Shown: positions 18,195-27,841 of the stretch, piece after piece
How the letters are laid out: the number at the start of each line of letters is the position of its first letter
Position numbering within the stretch: position 1 is the first letter of the stretch
From: a virus
Direction: 5' to 3' (one strand)
Length of the DNA stretch: 29,150 bases
IMG/VR virus record: IMGVR_UViG_3300007346_000145
Span: 1 to 29,150 of that record
Notes under the pieces: model-generated
Told to the model about the DNA's origin: nothing
The model's database searches: none
What the model saw: only the letters and a program-made list of their open reading frames with translations
Translations under genes and position numbers: made by a program

Positions 18195-20355
18195 GGGCCT
18201 CGCGCCATTCCATAGCAAGACGGCGGTACAGCCACGGTTCGATCTGCGACTTCTGCGAAAGCATCTGCGCATAAACTTCGTCGGCTTCTGCTTTGGTAGT
18301 AATACTGCGCACAGTTTCCAAAGCCTGCGCACCGTAACGCTGCGTCCAACGAAGTTGCGCAGGTGTGCTGGCACGATTGAACCTTGCCTGGCCTCCAGAG
18401 ACGACAGGAACATCGGTCTGCATAGCGATTGCTTCAGCGCGGCTAAGGCCAGGGACTTTCGGAGTCGTTAGAGATTCGTAACGGTCGAAGCCAGCCGCAC
18501 CTTCCGAAAGAATCTGGTCAATCGGCTTTGCAAGTTCTGCACGACGAGCCTCTTCCAGCCGAGAAGACATTGCCGACTTCTGACGCTGCTTGCTGCTCTG
18601 CTTACGAGGACGACGCTTACGACCCGTGTCCATAGGAATGCCACCCATGAAGTCGGGAGACTCACGCTCAAACTCTCCACCACGGTCCGTGACACGCCGC
18701 ATGCTCGTCGGGTCTTCCGAAACGCTACGGTAATCAGCGGTCTCAGTCAGCACACGGTTCTGCCGCTCAACCTCGGTCGGACCAAAGTCTTCCCCAAGCA
18801 CACGACTAGGCGGCTCAATCGAATCGACACCCTGCAACTCGTCCATCTTGGCAAGCGCAGCGTCGTTCAACTCCAAACGGAACCGTGCAGCATCAGCCTC
18901 CGACAAACCCTTGGTATTTGTTAGCGCCTCCTGGGCTGCAGCCGACACACTGTAAAGATCAGACCTTGTCTGAGCCTTAGCAATAGAATCTTTCGCATAC
19001 GCATGCTTACCAGCCGTGTAATCGCCAGAACGGATAGCGGCGACAGCAGCCTGCGAAGAAGCCGAAGGCTTCACCTGACCCATCTTCTCACGGGCTTTGC
19101 GGACTTTACCAAGGAGGAGGTCATACTGGTTGGCGTTCAGACCACCAGCAGTAGCGGCGTTGTAACGGCGCACACCACGTTCGCCAGCCTCGCCAAGCAA
19201 CTCTGCAGACTCGCGGGTAAGTTTGTTGATCGTCTCTTCAATCAGCGCTTCTTCACGACCACGGACAAGATAGTCTTCGACTTCGTCCAAGCCGGCCGCA
19301 TCCATCTTCTTTTCAAGGACTTTGATCCTGTCGTTCAAACCACGGAACACCGTAAGTTTGTTCGACGAAACTTCCAAAGCAATGCCAGTGACAGGACGCG
19401 AACCCTGCTTACGAGTGACCTTCTTAACGCCAGTGTCAACAATGTCACGAGGAACATCGAACCCCATGTCCTCAACCTGCTGAACAGTCAGACCAAGTCC
19501 GCCGTCCTTGACCGGCGTAAGCATCATCTCAGGAGTAATACCCTTAACCCCGGCCATCTTAAGACGCTTCGCAGTTTCAAGCGCAGCCTCATTGATAGCA
19601 GCAAGTTCACCAGAGTCAAAGTTAGAACCGACCTGAACCCCGCCACGGCCAGAATAACCTGAGACGCTACCGACCCCGACCTTGCGGCCCTGAGTGGCAG
19701 CACGCTGGGTGACCCGCCACATCATCTCAAACTGCTCGGGAGTTTCGGCCTGGGAAAGGAACGCCGCGTAAACGTAGCCCTCCTGCCCCTCAACACGCCG
19801 CTCAAACTCGCGGGCGTTATTAATGATGCGCTTTCTCTCCTTCGGATCCATGTCGACAAGAGTCGCAGCAATATCCTTCCACCGTCGGCGCAACTGCGGA
19901 CGGCCAGGAACCGGCTCCCGGAACGGCGTCAGCCGTCTGACAGGCGTACTGTCCGGAGGAACCCTGCTACCAGGAGCGACAAACCCAATGTCCTGAGGAT
20001 CTCTTAAAGTACGAGGGCGACGGATCGGGAACAGACCTTCGCCCTGAGGAACTCTCGGGCCAGCAAACCCGATCTGCTCAGGGGTCCGAGGAGCAGGCGG
20101 AGGGCCAGGGCGAAGATCAGGTCGAAGGGTAGGACGGCGGGAAAAAGGAACTTCCGCACCGCGAGACTCTTCAGGGATACCACGGCTGCGTCGAATTGCG
20201 GCCAGTTCATCGGAATTAAGAACGGCGCCGGGCCTAGAAATCAACTCGCCAGTGCCAACATCTTCAAAAAGATTGTCAGAGAATCGCCGAAGAGCGCCAG
20301 AACTAAGCCCATCGGCAATCCGCTGAGCCACCGAAACCCACGGTTTAACAGCCAT
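18178..20355 (-). CDS. large virion-associated protein (725 aa)
   Basis: Unrecognised by motif. ATG at 20355 follows GGAG five bases upstream; it overlaps the stop of the 58-aa gene. The N-terminus MAVKPWVSVAQRIADGLSSG is followed by Pro/Arg-rich low complexity (RPDLRPGPPPAPRTPEQIGF). The rest is long charged helices (RIKVLEKKMDAAGLDEVEDY, EEALIEETINKLTRESAELL). It is the last gene of the leftward cluster that includes the 1649-aa protein. Size and composition resemble inner virion or ejection proteins. Assignment by context only. Confidence 0.7.
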   Translation of the reverse strand: MAVKPWVSVAQRIADGLSSGALRRFSDNLFEDVGTGELISRPGAVLNSDELAAIRRSRGIPEESRGAEVPFSRRPTLRPDLRPGPPPAPRTPEQIGFAGPRVPQGEGLFPIRRPRTLRDPQDIGFVAPGSRVPPDSTPVRRLTPFREPVPGRPQLRRRWKDIAATLVDMDPKERKRIINNAREFERRVEGQEGYVYAAFLSQAETPEQFEMMWRVTQRAATQGRKVGVGSVSGYSGRGGVQVGSNFDSGELAAINEAALETAKRLKMAGVKGITPEMMLTPVKDGGLGLTVQQVEDMGFDVPRDIVDTGVKKVTRKQGSRPVTGIALEVSSNKLTVFRGLNDRIKVLEKKMDAAGLDEVEDYLVRGREEALIEETINKLTRESAELLGEAGERGVRRYNAATAGGLNANQYDLLLGKVRKAREKMGQVKPSASSQAAVAAIRSGDYTAGKHAYAKDSIAKAQTRSDLYSVSAAAQEALTNTKGLSEADAARFRLELNDAALAKMDELQGVDSIEPPSRVLGEDFGPTEVERQNRVLTETADYRSVSEDPTSMRRVTDRGGEFERESPDFMGGIPMDTGRKRRPRKQSSKQRQKSAMSSRLEEARRAELAKPIDQILSEGAAGFDRYESLTTPKVPGLSRAEAIAMQTDVPVVSGGQARFNRASTPAQLRWTQRYGAQALETVRSITTKAEADEVYAQMLSQKSQIEPWLYRRLAMEWREALRRMM

Positions 20356-20531
20356 CAGAACTCCAGTTCTTCCCACTCTTCCACAGTTTGTGGCCTATGC
20401 TTCAAAGAACGTTTGTATTCTGCGCCAGAAGGAATAGTCCTATCGCCCCAAGAAAGCCCGTCTTTAAGGTCCTGAAGTTTCCGTTGCCGCCGCAGCCTCG
20501 CATGAACCTTACGGTCGTACTCAGCGTCCAC
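20355..20531 (-). CDS. small basic protein (58 aa)
   Basis: GTG at 20531 follows GGGAG eight bases upstream and overlaps the end of the 1649-aa gene by 11 bases. The product begins VDAEYDRKVHARLRRQRKLQ and ends HRPQTVEEWEELEF: a basic head and an acidic tail. The longer frame upstream is a shadow of the giant gene. Function unknown; probably a virion accessory given its position. Confidence 0.6.
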   Translation of the reverse strand: MDAEYDRKVHARLRRQRKLQDLKDGLSWGDRTIPSGAEYKRSLKHRPQTVEEWEELEF

Positions 20532-23500
20532 GCTGCGAATACTCCCACAGAATCCTGGCCCGCTCATCAGCGTCCATACGACGGACATCCTCAGGCAAGA
20601 ACCCGAGGCTCTGAAGTTCGTCCTCCTCCAACGTCTGAACCCCGAACTGTCGGATTCCACGCTCTGCGTCAGAGTCGGCAGGCGGGACATACCGCCAGAT
20701 CGTCTGGATCAGGTCCAACTGCGGAGACCCTTCAGGCGCGTAGGCAGACAGAGCAGCGACAATCTCTTCTTCTGCCGTGCCAGAGGCAATTAGCGTTTCA
20801 ATACGGCGGAACATACGCCAGGCAGACACCGCTTTCCGAACGTCAACCTCTTCGGAGCCCATACCGACAATGTCAAGGTTGGCAATGAACTCTGGGGTAG
20901 CACCATCCTTGACCAAAGCACGAATCATTTCCATCTTGTATTCGTAATCTTCGCCGAACTTAGATTCCAACTGGCGCTTCACAAACTCGGTACGACGGTT
21001 CATCTCACCAGCAGTCTTCCAGTCGTCCAACGTAGACACAGGCAGGCCAAGCACACCAGACACGATGGCAGTAAGCCATCGGCCAGGGTCACGTTCGCCA
21101 CCAGCAACAGGCGCCGCATACCGTTCGATCATTCCCACCTGAGGCAAAGCGCTACGCAGCGCGATCATTGCACTACGGTTGACCACCCGTTCACCAGTCG
21201 AAGGGTCGATGCGGCTAAGAACCTGCTTGAACCCTGGCAACTGCGTCCAACCAGGGGCAGGTTCGGTAGGCATCTCAGAGATGGCAGGTTCGCCTTCCAT
21301 CCCTTTCATAATTTCGGCGCCCATCTTTGCGATAGGGTTCAGGTTCTGCCCAAACTCGCGGATGTTCAGATAGTTCAGCGGGTTAAACTTCGACACACCT
21401 TCGCCAGGGATACGAAGCCAAGTGTTCAAGTCGGTCAGCGGTTCCGCAAGGAACATGCCCATCGCCACGTCACCCTGAGGGCGCATCCATTCTGGCAGCA
21501 TCTCGAAGATTGCAGAGTTCTCGTCGATCTGGAACCCGAACCTGTCGGCAACATACGACGGGACCGGATTCTCGTCATCGTCCTGGAACATGTCGCCCAA
21601 AGATTCGTGGATACGAAGAGCCTGCTGGATAAGGCCGGGCTGGTGGATGGCGGCACGAACCTGCAGCGGGACGTTGTAACGGGTCCACGTGTAGAACGGC
21701 AGCAGCAGTTTCAGACCGTTCCGTTCAAAATCAGACAGGTCGGAGTAATCGAACTGGCTGGCTTTAACCCACTGCGAGGCACCATACCCACGGATGCCAG
21801 ACGCAGCATCTTCCAACCCCATTTCCTGCGCGCCCTTAAGGAACGCAGCCATACGCAGATACTCTTCAGAGGATTCGGCCATAGGAGCCATGACGTTACG
21901 GATCCACGGGTTATCGAACGCCGCTTTGTTCATCCACTTTTCGTACAACCCGATGTCGCCAGAAGCGACGACGGTCGTCGGCGCACCAGTCGAACCCATG
22001 TTCGGCTCAAAGTATTCGGTGATGACTTTGCCAGTGTTGGGGTCAAGCCGTTCGTTCTTCAAAGTTCCGGCTCGGCCGGTCTGGCTGCTGAACCCAAGGA
22101 TTTCTCCCACGAAACGTGAGGTGTTGCGGTTACCGCCAAGCCCGTTCTTGTGGAACAGTTCCCACAGTTCGATCAGAGCATCCCCGTCTTCAACGCCTTT
22201 GATGAAGTTGCCGGTTTTGCCAGCATACTGACCGCGAATAATCTTCGACACTTCGTCGCGCATCATGTTGCCGACAGTCAAAGGCTCGCGTTCAAAGATC
22301 GTGTCGCCCAACTTTTCTTTAACAATCCTGCGAGCCTTTACCTGCGCGGTAAGAAGTGCGGCAGAAGCGGACGTGTGGACACGCCCCACCCCGGTGATGT
22401 GCAGGTTCCACGAACCACCGAGGATGTTACGGGCCACGAATCCAGGGCCACGGCCCAGCGTCATCCAAGCCTTCTGCATTGCGTAAAACGGCATGTAAAG
22501 GTTCTTGATCATGCGTGCGACTTCAGACTTGGGTTCCTGGTAGACGGAAAACATCCGCTGCAAAGACTCCATCAACTTCTCAGACCCGTACATCTGCTGC
22601 ATCTGCAGCGACACACGGTCCTTGACCCGTTCGACAGAATCTTTAGCAATAGTCCCATCAGGGTTAAACGACATTCCTTCGATGTTCATGTAGTTCTGTG
22701 CAGTCAGCCAGTCACGAAACCCTTTTGCAAGGTCTTTGTCGGTAACCGCAGCAACCTTGTCACCTTTGCGAATGTACGGACGGCCGCTAGCAGAAACATC
22801 TGCGCCGGGCTTAAGCCGTCCAAACTTCTGCATCTGACGAAGACCAATTTCCACAAGGGCCTGGATCGTGGCGGGCTGATCCTGAGGAGGAACATTGTCA
22901 ACCATTCTCAGCCAACCCTGATAAACCGACCCGAACGTACGCTCGGTCCCAGCAATCTCCTCCAGAATCTTTTCACGTTCGTCAGCAATCGCCGTCTTAT
23001 AAGCAGCCGTACGCTTCGAACGGAAGATAGTTGCAGCAGAAACTTTCGCGTCCTGATAAGAGCCGAACACGACAGGGCTGCCGTCCTTGTTCAAAACAGG
23101 GTTGCCTTTAGCGTCCAGCAACTCCCATTCGGATGTGCCTTTCTTGTTGCGGATCGTAGTGCCATCCCACTTGTTAACAAACGAACCGCCTTTGCCCTGC
23201 GTGTATTCGTCAAGGTCAACACGCCGGGTGACTTCGATGCCGGCGGCAGCGATCCTGTCGGCAATAGCCTCTGCTTCGCGAAGAGTCTGACGAGACGCTG
23301 CCGCCCGCGGGACAAACTTTGTCTTCAACTCTTCTTCAAGGATCTTCAGCCAACCAGGCTGGTCAATGCCTAGCGCCTCAACGATCTCTTCGCCGACAAT
23401 GCTTTCGTTCACACGCCGAAGGCTTGCAATGTCCTTAGCACGAGGGCGCGCAATAACTCCAGAATCAACAAACAGGTTGATGAGACGCTGCTCGTTCAGC

Positions 23501-25470
23501 GCCATCTTTGTATCGATAAGATAGTCGGCCATAAACTGGGTTGGGTCTGCCTTGAAGACTTCGTCCCAGCCTTCGTCGCCCATCGTCAGAATGTTTTCCG
23601 GCGGCTCCCAGCCAACACGAACAATGTCACCGTTCTTTTTCTGCGCCCATCCGGAAGCAAACCGTGAACGGGTTTTAGAAAAGTCCGAAGTAGTACCCGT
23701 TGTGACAAACATCCGGCCCTTGCGAGCCCGCCGTGCCGCCTCACGACCAGTTGTAATACGCGGCGCATAGTCCTGAAGGAAATTGAAAGCACTGGTGTAG
23801 TCGCGGTTGTAGACGCTGACCGCTTCATTACCGATCTCATCCAACATATCCCGCCAGATTGCAGCAGAGTCCAAAGCGCGCTGCTGCATCTCCGTCAAAG
23901 AGTCACGCTGCTCCAACGCCTCCTTCAACTTTTGAGTGCTGTAAAAGTAGTTCTTCCACTGTTCATGGAACTGGTCGCCATACTCTTGACGGCCAGAAAT
24001 GTAAAGGTTGTTCGCTGTCGTATGCCGCTCATAAATCTTACGTTCAAACAGCGCGTCAGCCTGGCGGGCTTGGAACTGTGCAGCCTCAGCGACAGAATAG
24101 TCAAGGTAACTTGCCGCAGAACGGCCGGCACCATAAGGAATAGTCCGACCCGTCGCAGCAACAATCGCATCATAATAGATGTCAGCGTTCTTACCTGTGA
24201 TCTTCCCAAGAACCGGAGCAAGCCCAGCGCGAAGATAATCCCGGCCCCGTTCCGTCAGTTCCGTAGCCTTCCGAATAGCCTTGTACTTTTCACCAAGACG
24301 GCCAGCGCCAACACCCTGAACGCCCCAAGCCTTTGCCGTACCGTCTGCGTTTCGAACAAACGGCGCACGGATACGAAGACCACCCTGAATGTCCTTTGGA
24401 AGCGATGCAACATATGCTTCGCCGAAATCGTCACCGAAAGACTTACGCGCCCAGGCTCGCAAACCTGCAGCCGAACGGCGCGCATAGTTCAAAGCCGCAG
24501 CCTCAGGAGCCAACTGCAAGGCAACGTCGCGGCTGATGTCAAACCCGACATACTGGCGCAGCATGTCAGCATCCTGGAGCACACTACCAAGTTCGTCGGT
24601 CTGATCAAACGCCTGCTTGCGCCACTTGTTAAAGTTGCGAATCCAGTCCTTGTCCTTACCGTCAATGACCCTGTTCAAAAACTCTTTGTTTGAGAACAAT
24701 TCGTCCATGTCCCGGCGCATAATACGTGCCACAGCATCAGACTTGACAACATTGTCTTGAACCATCTCAGAAATAAACCGTCGCGCATCAAAAGTCGGGC
24801 GGCCAAGCGCACCCTTAAGAACGCTCCGAGTAGCCGACGCAACCTTACGCGACGCACCAAGACGGCCAAGAATAGACCCGCCGAAAGAAATGTAAGTCAG
24901 CGGGTCAACAGCCGTATCGATGACAAAACCAAGGGCGCTGTTAAACCCGCGTTCGATCAGCCCGACTTCTTCCCCGCGAGCCTTCTTATTCGCAACAGAA
25001 GTAAACTCTGCGAAACGGAACTGGTCCTCGCCGCTGATGCCTTCCATAGCGCGACGAATAGCAGTGTTGATGTTGTTTCGGTTTGCCGCATCAGCCTCGC
25101 GCTCCCCCGTTTCGGGCCGCGACATACCAAGAAGACCAGTAACAGCACCGACACCGGCAGACGAACCGCGCCCAAGGAAATCAAACAGCGAAGCAACGAC
25201 GCCCTTGTTCGGCTCTGTCCCAACTCCAGGGATCGCCTGCTCTGCAGCCTGGGCAACGTCGTATTCCGGCTGCGCCTGAATTTTTCTGACAGTGCCACCG
25301 GGGGCGCCAAGTGCTTCTGCGATAGAACCTTCGGTCATACCGAGTAGGCTTGCATAGGTTTGACGTTCTGGTGCGCCAAGACTTCCTGTGCCTCTACGGC
25401 GCTGGAAGAACGAACCGAAAGTCGGACTTCCCGAACGGGAACCTTCGGTAGGAAGAAAACCCTGTGACAT
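20521..25470 (-). CDS. giant virion protein, probable internal/ejection protein (1649 aa)
   Basis: This is the largest gene in the window. ATG at 25470 overlaps the previous stop (TAATG); no strong Shine-Dalgarno is seen, so coupling is likely. The N-terminus MSQGFLPTEGSRSGSPTFGS is low-complexity. Gly/Ala-rich hydrophobic segments follow (about 90-120, GVVASLFDFLGRGSSAGVGA; and around 190, FVIDTAVDPLTYISFGGSIL). Long helical regions fill the middle, and the C-terminus is acidic. Podophages encode similarly large inner-core proteins that are ejected to form a DNA channel. I see no lysozyme or transglycosylase signature with confidence, so the function is inferred from size, order and composition. 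Confidence 0.75.
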   Translation of the reverse strand: MSQGFLPTEGSRSGSPTFGSFFQRRRGTGSLGAPERQTYASLLGMTEGSIAEALGAPGGTVRKIQAQPEYDVAQAAEQAIPGVGTEPNKGVVASLFDFLGRGSSAGVGAVTGLLGMSRPETGEREADAANRNNINTAIRRAMEGISGEDQFRFAEFTSVANKKARGEEVGLIERGFNSALGFVIDTAVDPLTYISFGGSILGRLGASRKVASATRSVLKGALGRPTFDARRFISEMVQDNVVKSDAVARIMRRDMDELFSNKEFLNRVIDGKDKDWIRNFNKWRKQAFDQTDELGSVLQDADMLRQYVGFDISRDVALQLAPEAAALNYARRSAAGLRAWARKSFGDDFGEAYVASLPKDIQGGLRIRAPFVRNADGTAKAWGVQGVGAGRLGEKYKAIRKATELTERGRDYLRAGLAPVLGKITGKNADIYYDAIVAATGRTIPYGAGRSAASYLDYSVAEAAQFQARQADALFERKIYERHTTANNLYISGRQEYGDQFHEQWKNYFYSTQKLKEALEQRDSLTEMQQRALDSAAIWRDMLDEIGNEAVSVYNRDYTSAFNFLQDYAPRITTGREAARRARKGRMFVTTGTTSDFSKTRSRFASGWAQKKNGDIVRVGWEPPENILTMGDEGWDEVFKADPTQFMADYLIDTKMALNEQRLINLFVDSGVIARPRAKDIASLRRVNESIVGEEIVEALGIDQPGWLKILEEELKTKFVPRAAASRQTLREAEAIADRIAAAGIEVTRRVDLDEYTQGKGGSFVNKWDGTTIRNKKGTSEWELLDAKGNPVLNKDGSPVVFGSYQDAKVSAATIFRSKRTAAYKTAIADEREKILEEIAGTERTFGSVYQGWLRMVDNVPPQDQPATIQALVEIGLRQMQKFGRLKPGADVSASGRPYIRKGDKVAAVTDKDLAKGFRDWLTAQNYMNIEGMSFNPDGTIAKDSVERVKDRVSLQMQQMYGSEKLMESLQRMFSVYQEPKSEVARMIKNLYMPFYAMQKAWMTLGRGPGFVARNILGGSWNLHITGVGRVHTSASAALLTAQVKARRIVKEKLGDTIFEREPLTVGNMMRDEVSKIIRGQYAGKTGNFIKGVEDGDALIELWELFHKNGLGGNRNTSRFVGEILGFSSQTGRAGTLKNERLDPNTGKVITEYFEPNMGSTGAPTTVVASGDIGLYEKWMNKAAFDNPWIRNVMAPMAESSEEYLRMAAFLKGAQEMGLEDAASGIRGYGASQWVKASQFDYSDLSDFERNGLKLLLPFYTWTRYNVPLQVRAAIHQPGLIQQALRIHESLGDMFQDDDENPVPSYVADRFGFQIDENSAIFEMLPEWMRPQGDVAMGMFLAEPLTDLNTWLRIPGEGVSKFNPLNYLNIREFGQNLNPIAKMGAEIMKGMEGEPAISEMPTEPAPGWTQLPGFKQVLSRIDPSTGERVVNRSAMIALRSALPQVGMIERYAAPVAGGERDPGRWLTAIVSGVLGLPVSTLDDWKTAGEMNRRTEFVKRQLESKFGEDYEYKMEMIRALVKDGATPEFIANLDIVGMGSEEVDVRKAVSAWRMFRRIETLIASGTAEEEIVAALSAYAPEGSPQLDLIQTIWRYVPPADSDAERGIRQFGVQTLEEDELQSLGFLPEDVRRMDADERARILWEYSQRGR

Positions 25471-27194
25471 TATTCGACCGTATTCGCCGCAGCCGGGAGA
25501 GGAACGCTTTCAGCAGCAAGAGCATCAGCCTGCATCTGATCAACACGGCGCTGCAAAGCAAGGTCACTTGCCGCAGGGCCGTAAACATTCGAGTAAACCG
25601 ACTCTTCTTCAGGAGTCGGAAGCCGCCCAAACTGCTGAGCAAACAGGTAGACAAAGTCATCAAGACCCAACGTGCCGCTGCCAGCAACATCAGAAATAAA
25701 CTGCTGGGTAGCGGCCGGCCCAAACTGGTCGGCACGCTCAGCAGCCAGACGGGCGTTCAACTCCGAAGCAGACTGCGAAGCAGACAACTGCTGCATAAGC
25801 AGGTTCAACTCCGCATTCCGCATTTCAGAACGTTCCTGGTTGATACGGTTCGCAACATCCCGCTGATAGTTAGCAATACCACCAGAACGGGCAAACGCCG
25901 CAGCACGCTGCAGATCGCCCTGCTGGGCGGCACCCTGAGCGGACGTAACGTCGCCAAGCCAGTCCACGCCCTCTGCGCCGATGTCGCCTATACGCTGCGT
26001 GTACTGCTGCTCAACAGGAATCATAGCCTGAGCAAAGTTAAGCCATTCGTTCCCGGAAGGAGTTGCCGCAGCGCCCAATCCAAGGCCGCGCATATCCTGC
26101 GCCATGCCAGTCTGCTGCTCAGCAAGCCGGGTTTTAAGATCCGAAGCAACACCGCCAAGAGACTCGCCAAGACGGTCAACTTCCGCAGCAGTCCCCTCGC
26201 GGGACATCCGAGCACGGTCACGAATCTTAGATTCTTTCTCCGCATAAATCGAAGAGATCGCCTCAACACCAGCAGCACGCTGCGCCTCAATGTCTTCCAA
26301 CATAAACTTCAAACGGGCACGTTCTTCGTCAGTCTCAGCCAACTGGTACTGGCTTCGCAGATTTGCCAAAGCCTTGTTGTACTGAGCGTTCAAAGCGCCC
26401 ATGCTCGCACCGGCCTGGGCCGAAGGCTGATTGCCGCCACCGCTGGCAACAAGCGCCTCAGCAGCAGCGCGAGCATTAGGATTCTTACGCCCACCTTCAC
26501 CGGCCTGCATTTCAGCAAGACTCCGATACGACTTACCTGCGGGAGAAGCGCCCTGTTCTTTAATCCGGTCAGCCATCCCAGCATAACGTGCAGCGGCAGC
26601 ATTGGTCGGCGCAGTAGCGCCGCCAGTAAGAAGAGCGCTCGGCTGACCGGAACTTGCAGGAGCCGGATCATTGCCAGCAACATTAGCATAAATACCCGCA
26701 GCAAGAGCGGCAGGAATAGCAAGACGAGGATTACGACGAGCAACACGAAGCGCAGGCTTAACAACACCACCGATGCCTGCCCGTGCGGCCCTGAAGGGAT
26801 GACGCAAACCCGCCGCACGAGTTGCTGTTCCAGCAGCACGAAGAGCGCGACCAGAACGGCCAAGTGCACTAAGCGCACGGCCGCCTTTCAACGCCCCCGT
26901 GACAGCCCCGCCACCGTAAATCCAGGAAAGGGGACTTGCAATAGCAAACGCGCCTTCCTTCAGCGCCTCTCCCCAATCACCACGCTGCCCAGCATTCCAC
27001 GCACGACGCGCATTATCCAAACCAAGTTCGTTTGCAGCCAGCGTCATAAGAAGTTCGGCAGTATTAGGATCTTCGCCGCCAAAACGGTAAAACCCCGTGC
27101 CGTAATCATACCCGTTGCTAACACGCTGAGGCTGATACTGGACGCCCCCTGCTTCGGAGTACATCCCAGAAACTACATCTTCAAGAAAACCCAT
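25470..27194 (-). CDS. virion protein with hydrophobic segment and coiled coil (574 aa)
   Basis: ATG at 27194 has GGGAGG five bases upstream. The N-terminus begins MGFLEDVVSGMYSEAGGVQY. An Ala/Gly/Arg-rich stretch (about 95-160) leads to a hydrophobic segment PRLAIPAALAAGIYANVAG, a possible membrane-active region. A long helical, Gln/Glu/Ala-rich region (about 250-450) is predicted coiled coil. This resembles internal core proteins of podoviruses. Its complementary strand is also open over nearly the whole length, which I regard as a codon-bias shadow. Confidence 0.7.
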   Translation of the reverse strand: MGFLEDVVSGMYSEAGGVQYQPQRVSNGYDYGTGFYRFGGEDPNTAELLMTLAANELGLDNARRAWNAGQRGDWGEALKEGAFAIASPLSWIYGGGAVTGALKGGRALSALGRSGRALRAAGTATRAAGLRHPFRAARAGIGGVVKPALRVARRNPRLAIPAALAAGIYANVAGNDPAPASSGQPSALLTGGATAPTNAAAARYAGMADRIKEQGASPAGKSYRSLAEMQAGEGGRKNPNARAAAEALVASGGGNQPSAQAGASMGALNAQYNKALANLRSQYQLAETDEERARLKFMLEDIEAQRAAGVEAISSIYAEKESKIRDRARMSREGTAAEVDRLGESLGGVASDLKTRLAEQQTGMAQDMRGLGLGAAATPSGNEWLNFAQAMIPVEQQYTQRIGDIGAEGVDWLGDVTSAQGAAQQGDLQRAAAFARSGGIANYQRDVANRINQERSEMRNAELNLLMQQLSASQSASELNARLAAERADQFGPAATQQFISDVAGSGTLGLDDFVYLFAQQFGRLPTPEEESVYSNVYGPAASDLALQRRVDQMQADALAAESVPLPAAANTVE

Positions 27195-27195
27195 A

Positions 27196-27801
27196 TCAGC
27201 CTCCCAGATACTGCGAAACGTTCAAAAGATTCTCGATAGCAGAACGCATAGACGCCTCGTCCTGATCAACCCGAGCAATCTCCTGATCCCGGTCCAGACG
27301 CAATTCCTCAACCATCTGGGAAAGCGCAGAAAGATTCGTCGAAAGTTCCGAGTCAATCTCCCCATACTTCAAACGCAGATCCTCGCCAGCCCTACGCGCA
27401 TAACGGCCCGCAACCATAGGAGCCCGAGCCGTACCTTCTCCGCCAAACTCTCGCATCTGGTCTTCAAGATTCCGCTTAAACTTGCGGTCCTCAGCCTGCC
27501 GCTTCCGAATAGCAGAAAGTCGCGACAGCGACTCAGACCTGGCAGCCCCAGCCAAAGCCTCCTGGTACGCCTCATCAGCAACACGGCGGCGGTCAGCCAA
27601 CGCACCCAACTGCGCAGAAGTCAACGACGGAGCAATCTTAGGATACGTAGGGACCTCGGGGACTTTCAAATCCGTACGAGTGTTATCAGGCGTAGGGTCT
27701 GGGTCCGGGTCCGGGTCAGGCTTAGGAATAACAGGTTTTGCCGAAGGACGGTAGCCTCCGGCGGTTCTTCCAAGATCAATGTCCCAAGGTTTTACAGCCA
27801 A
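27196..27801 (-). CDS. virion-associated protein with PD repeats (201 aa)
   Basis: The start is TTG at 27801, since AGGAG lies about eight bases upstream and no ATG or GTG fits. The N-terminus MAVKPWDIDLGRTAGGYRPS shares its first six residues with the 725-aa protein. A repeat PKPDPDPDPDPTPD (about 26-40) forms an extended acidic-proline linker. The C-terminal two thirds are charged helices (RRRVADEAYQEALAGAARSE, EELRLDRDQEIARVDQDEAS), likely coiled coil. Function unknown; late operon. Confidence 0.65.
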   Translation of the reverse strand: MAVKPWDIDLGRTAGGYRPSAKPVIPKPDPDPDPDPTPDNTRTDLKVPEVPTYPKIAPSLTSAQLGALADRRRVADEAYQEALAGAARSESLSRLSAIRKRQAEDRKFKRNLEDQMREFGGEGTARAPMVAGRYARRAGEDLRLKYGEIDSELSTNLSALSQMVEELRLDRDQEIARVDQDEASMRSAIENLLNVSQYLGG

Positions 27802-27841
27802 ATTCTGCTCCTAAGCGTCCACTAATGAGAGAGACTGTGGC

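Noticed and set aside
22150-23373. Plus-strand open frame of 407 codons inside the giant virion gene
   Set aside because: Antisense to the 1649-aa gene, with no start signal and no domain pattern.
25464-27239. Plus-strand open frame of 591 codons opposite the 574-aa gene
   Set aside because: It mirrors almost exactly the minus-strand gene, as expected when that gene avoids codons whose complements are stops. The minus-strand gene has a good ribosome binding site and fits the operon.
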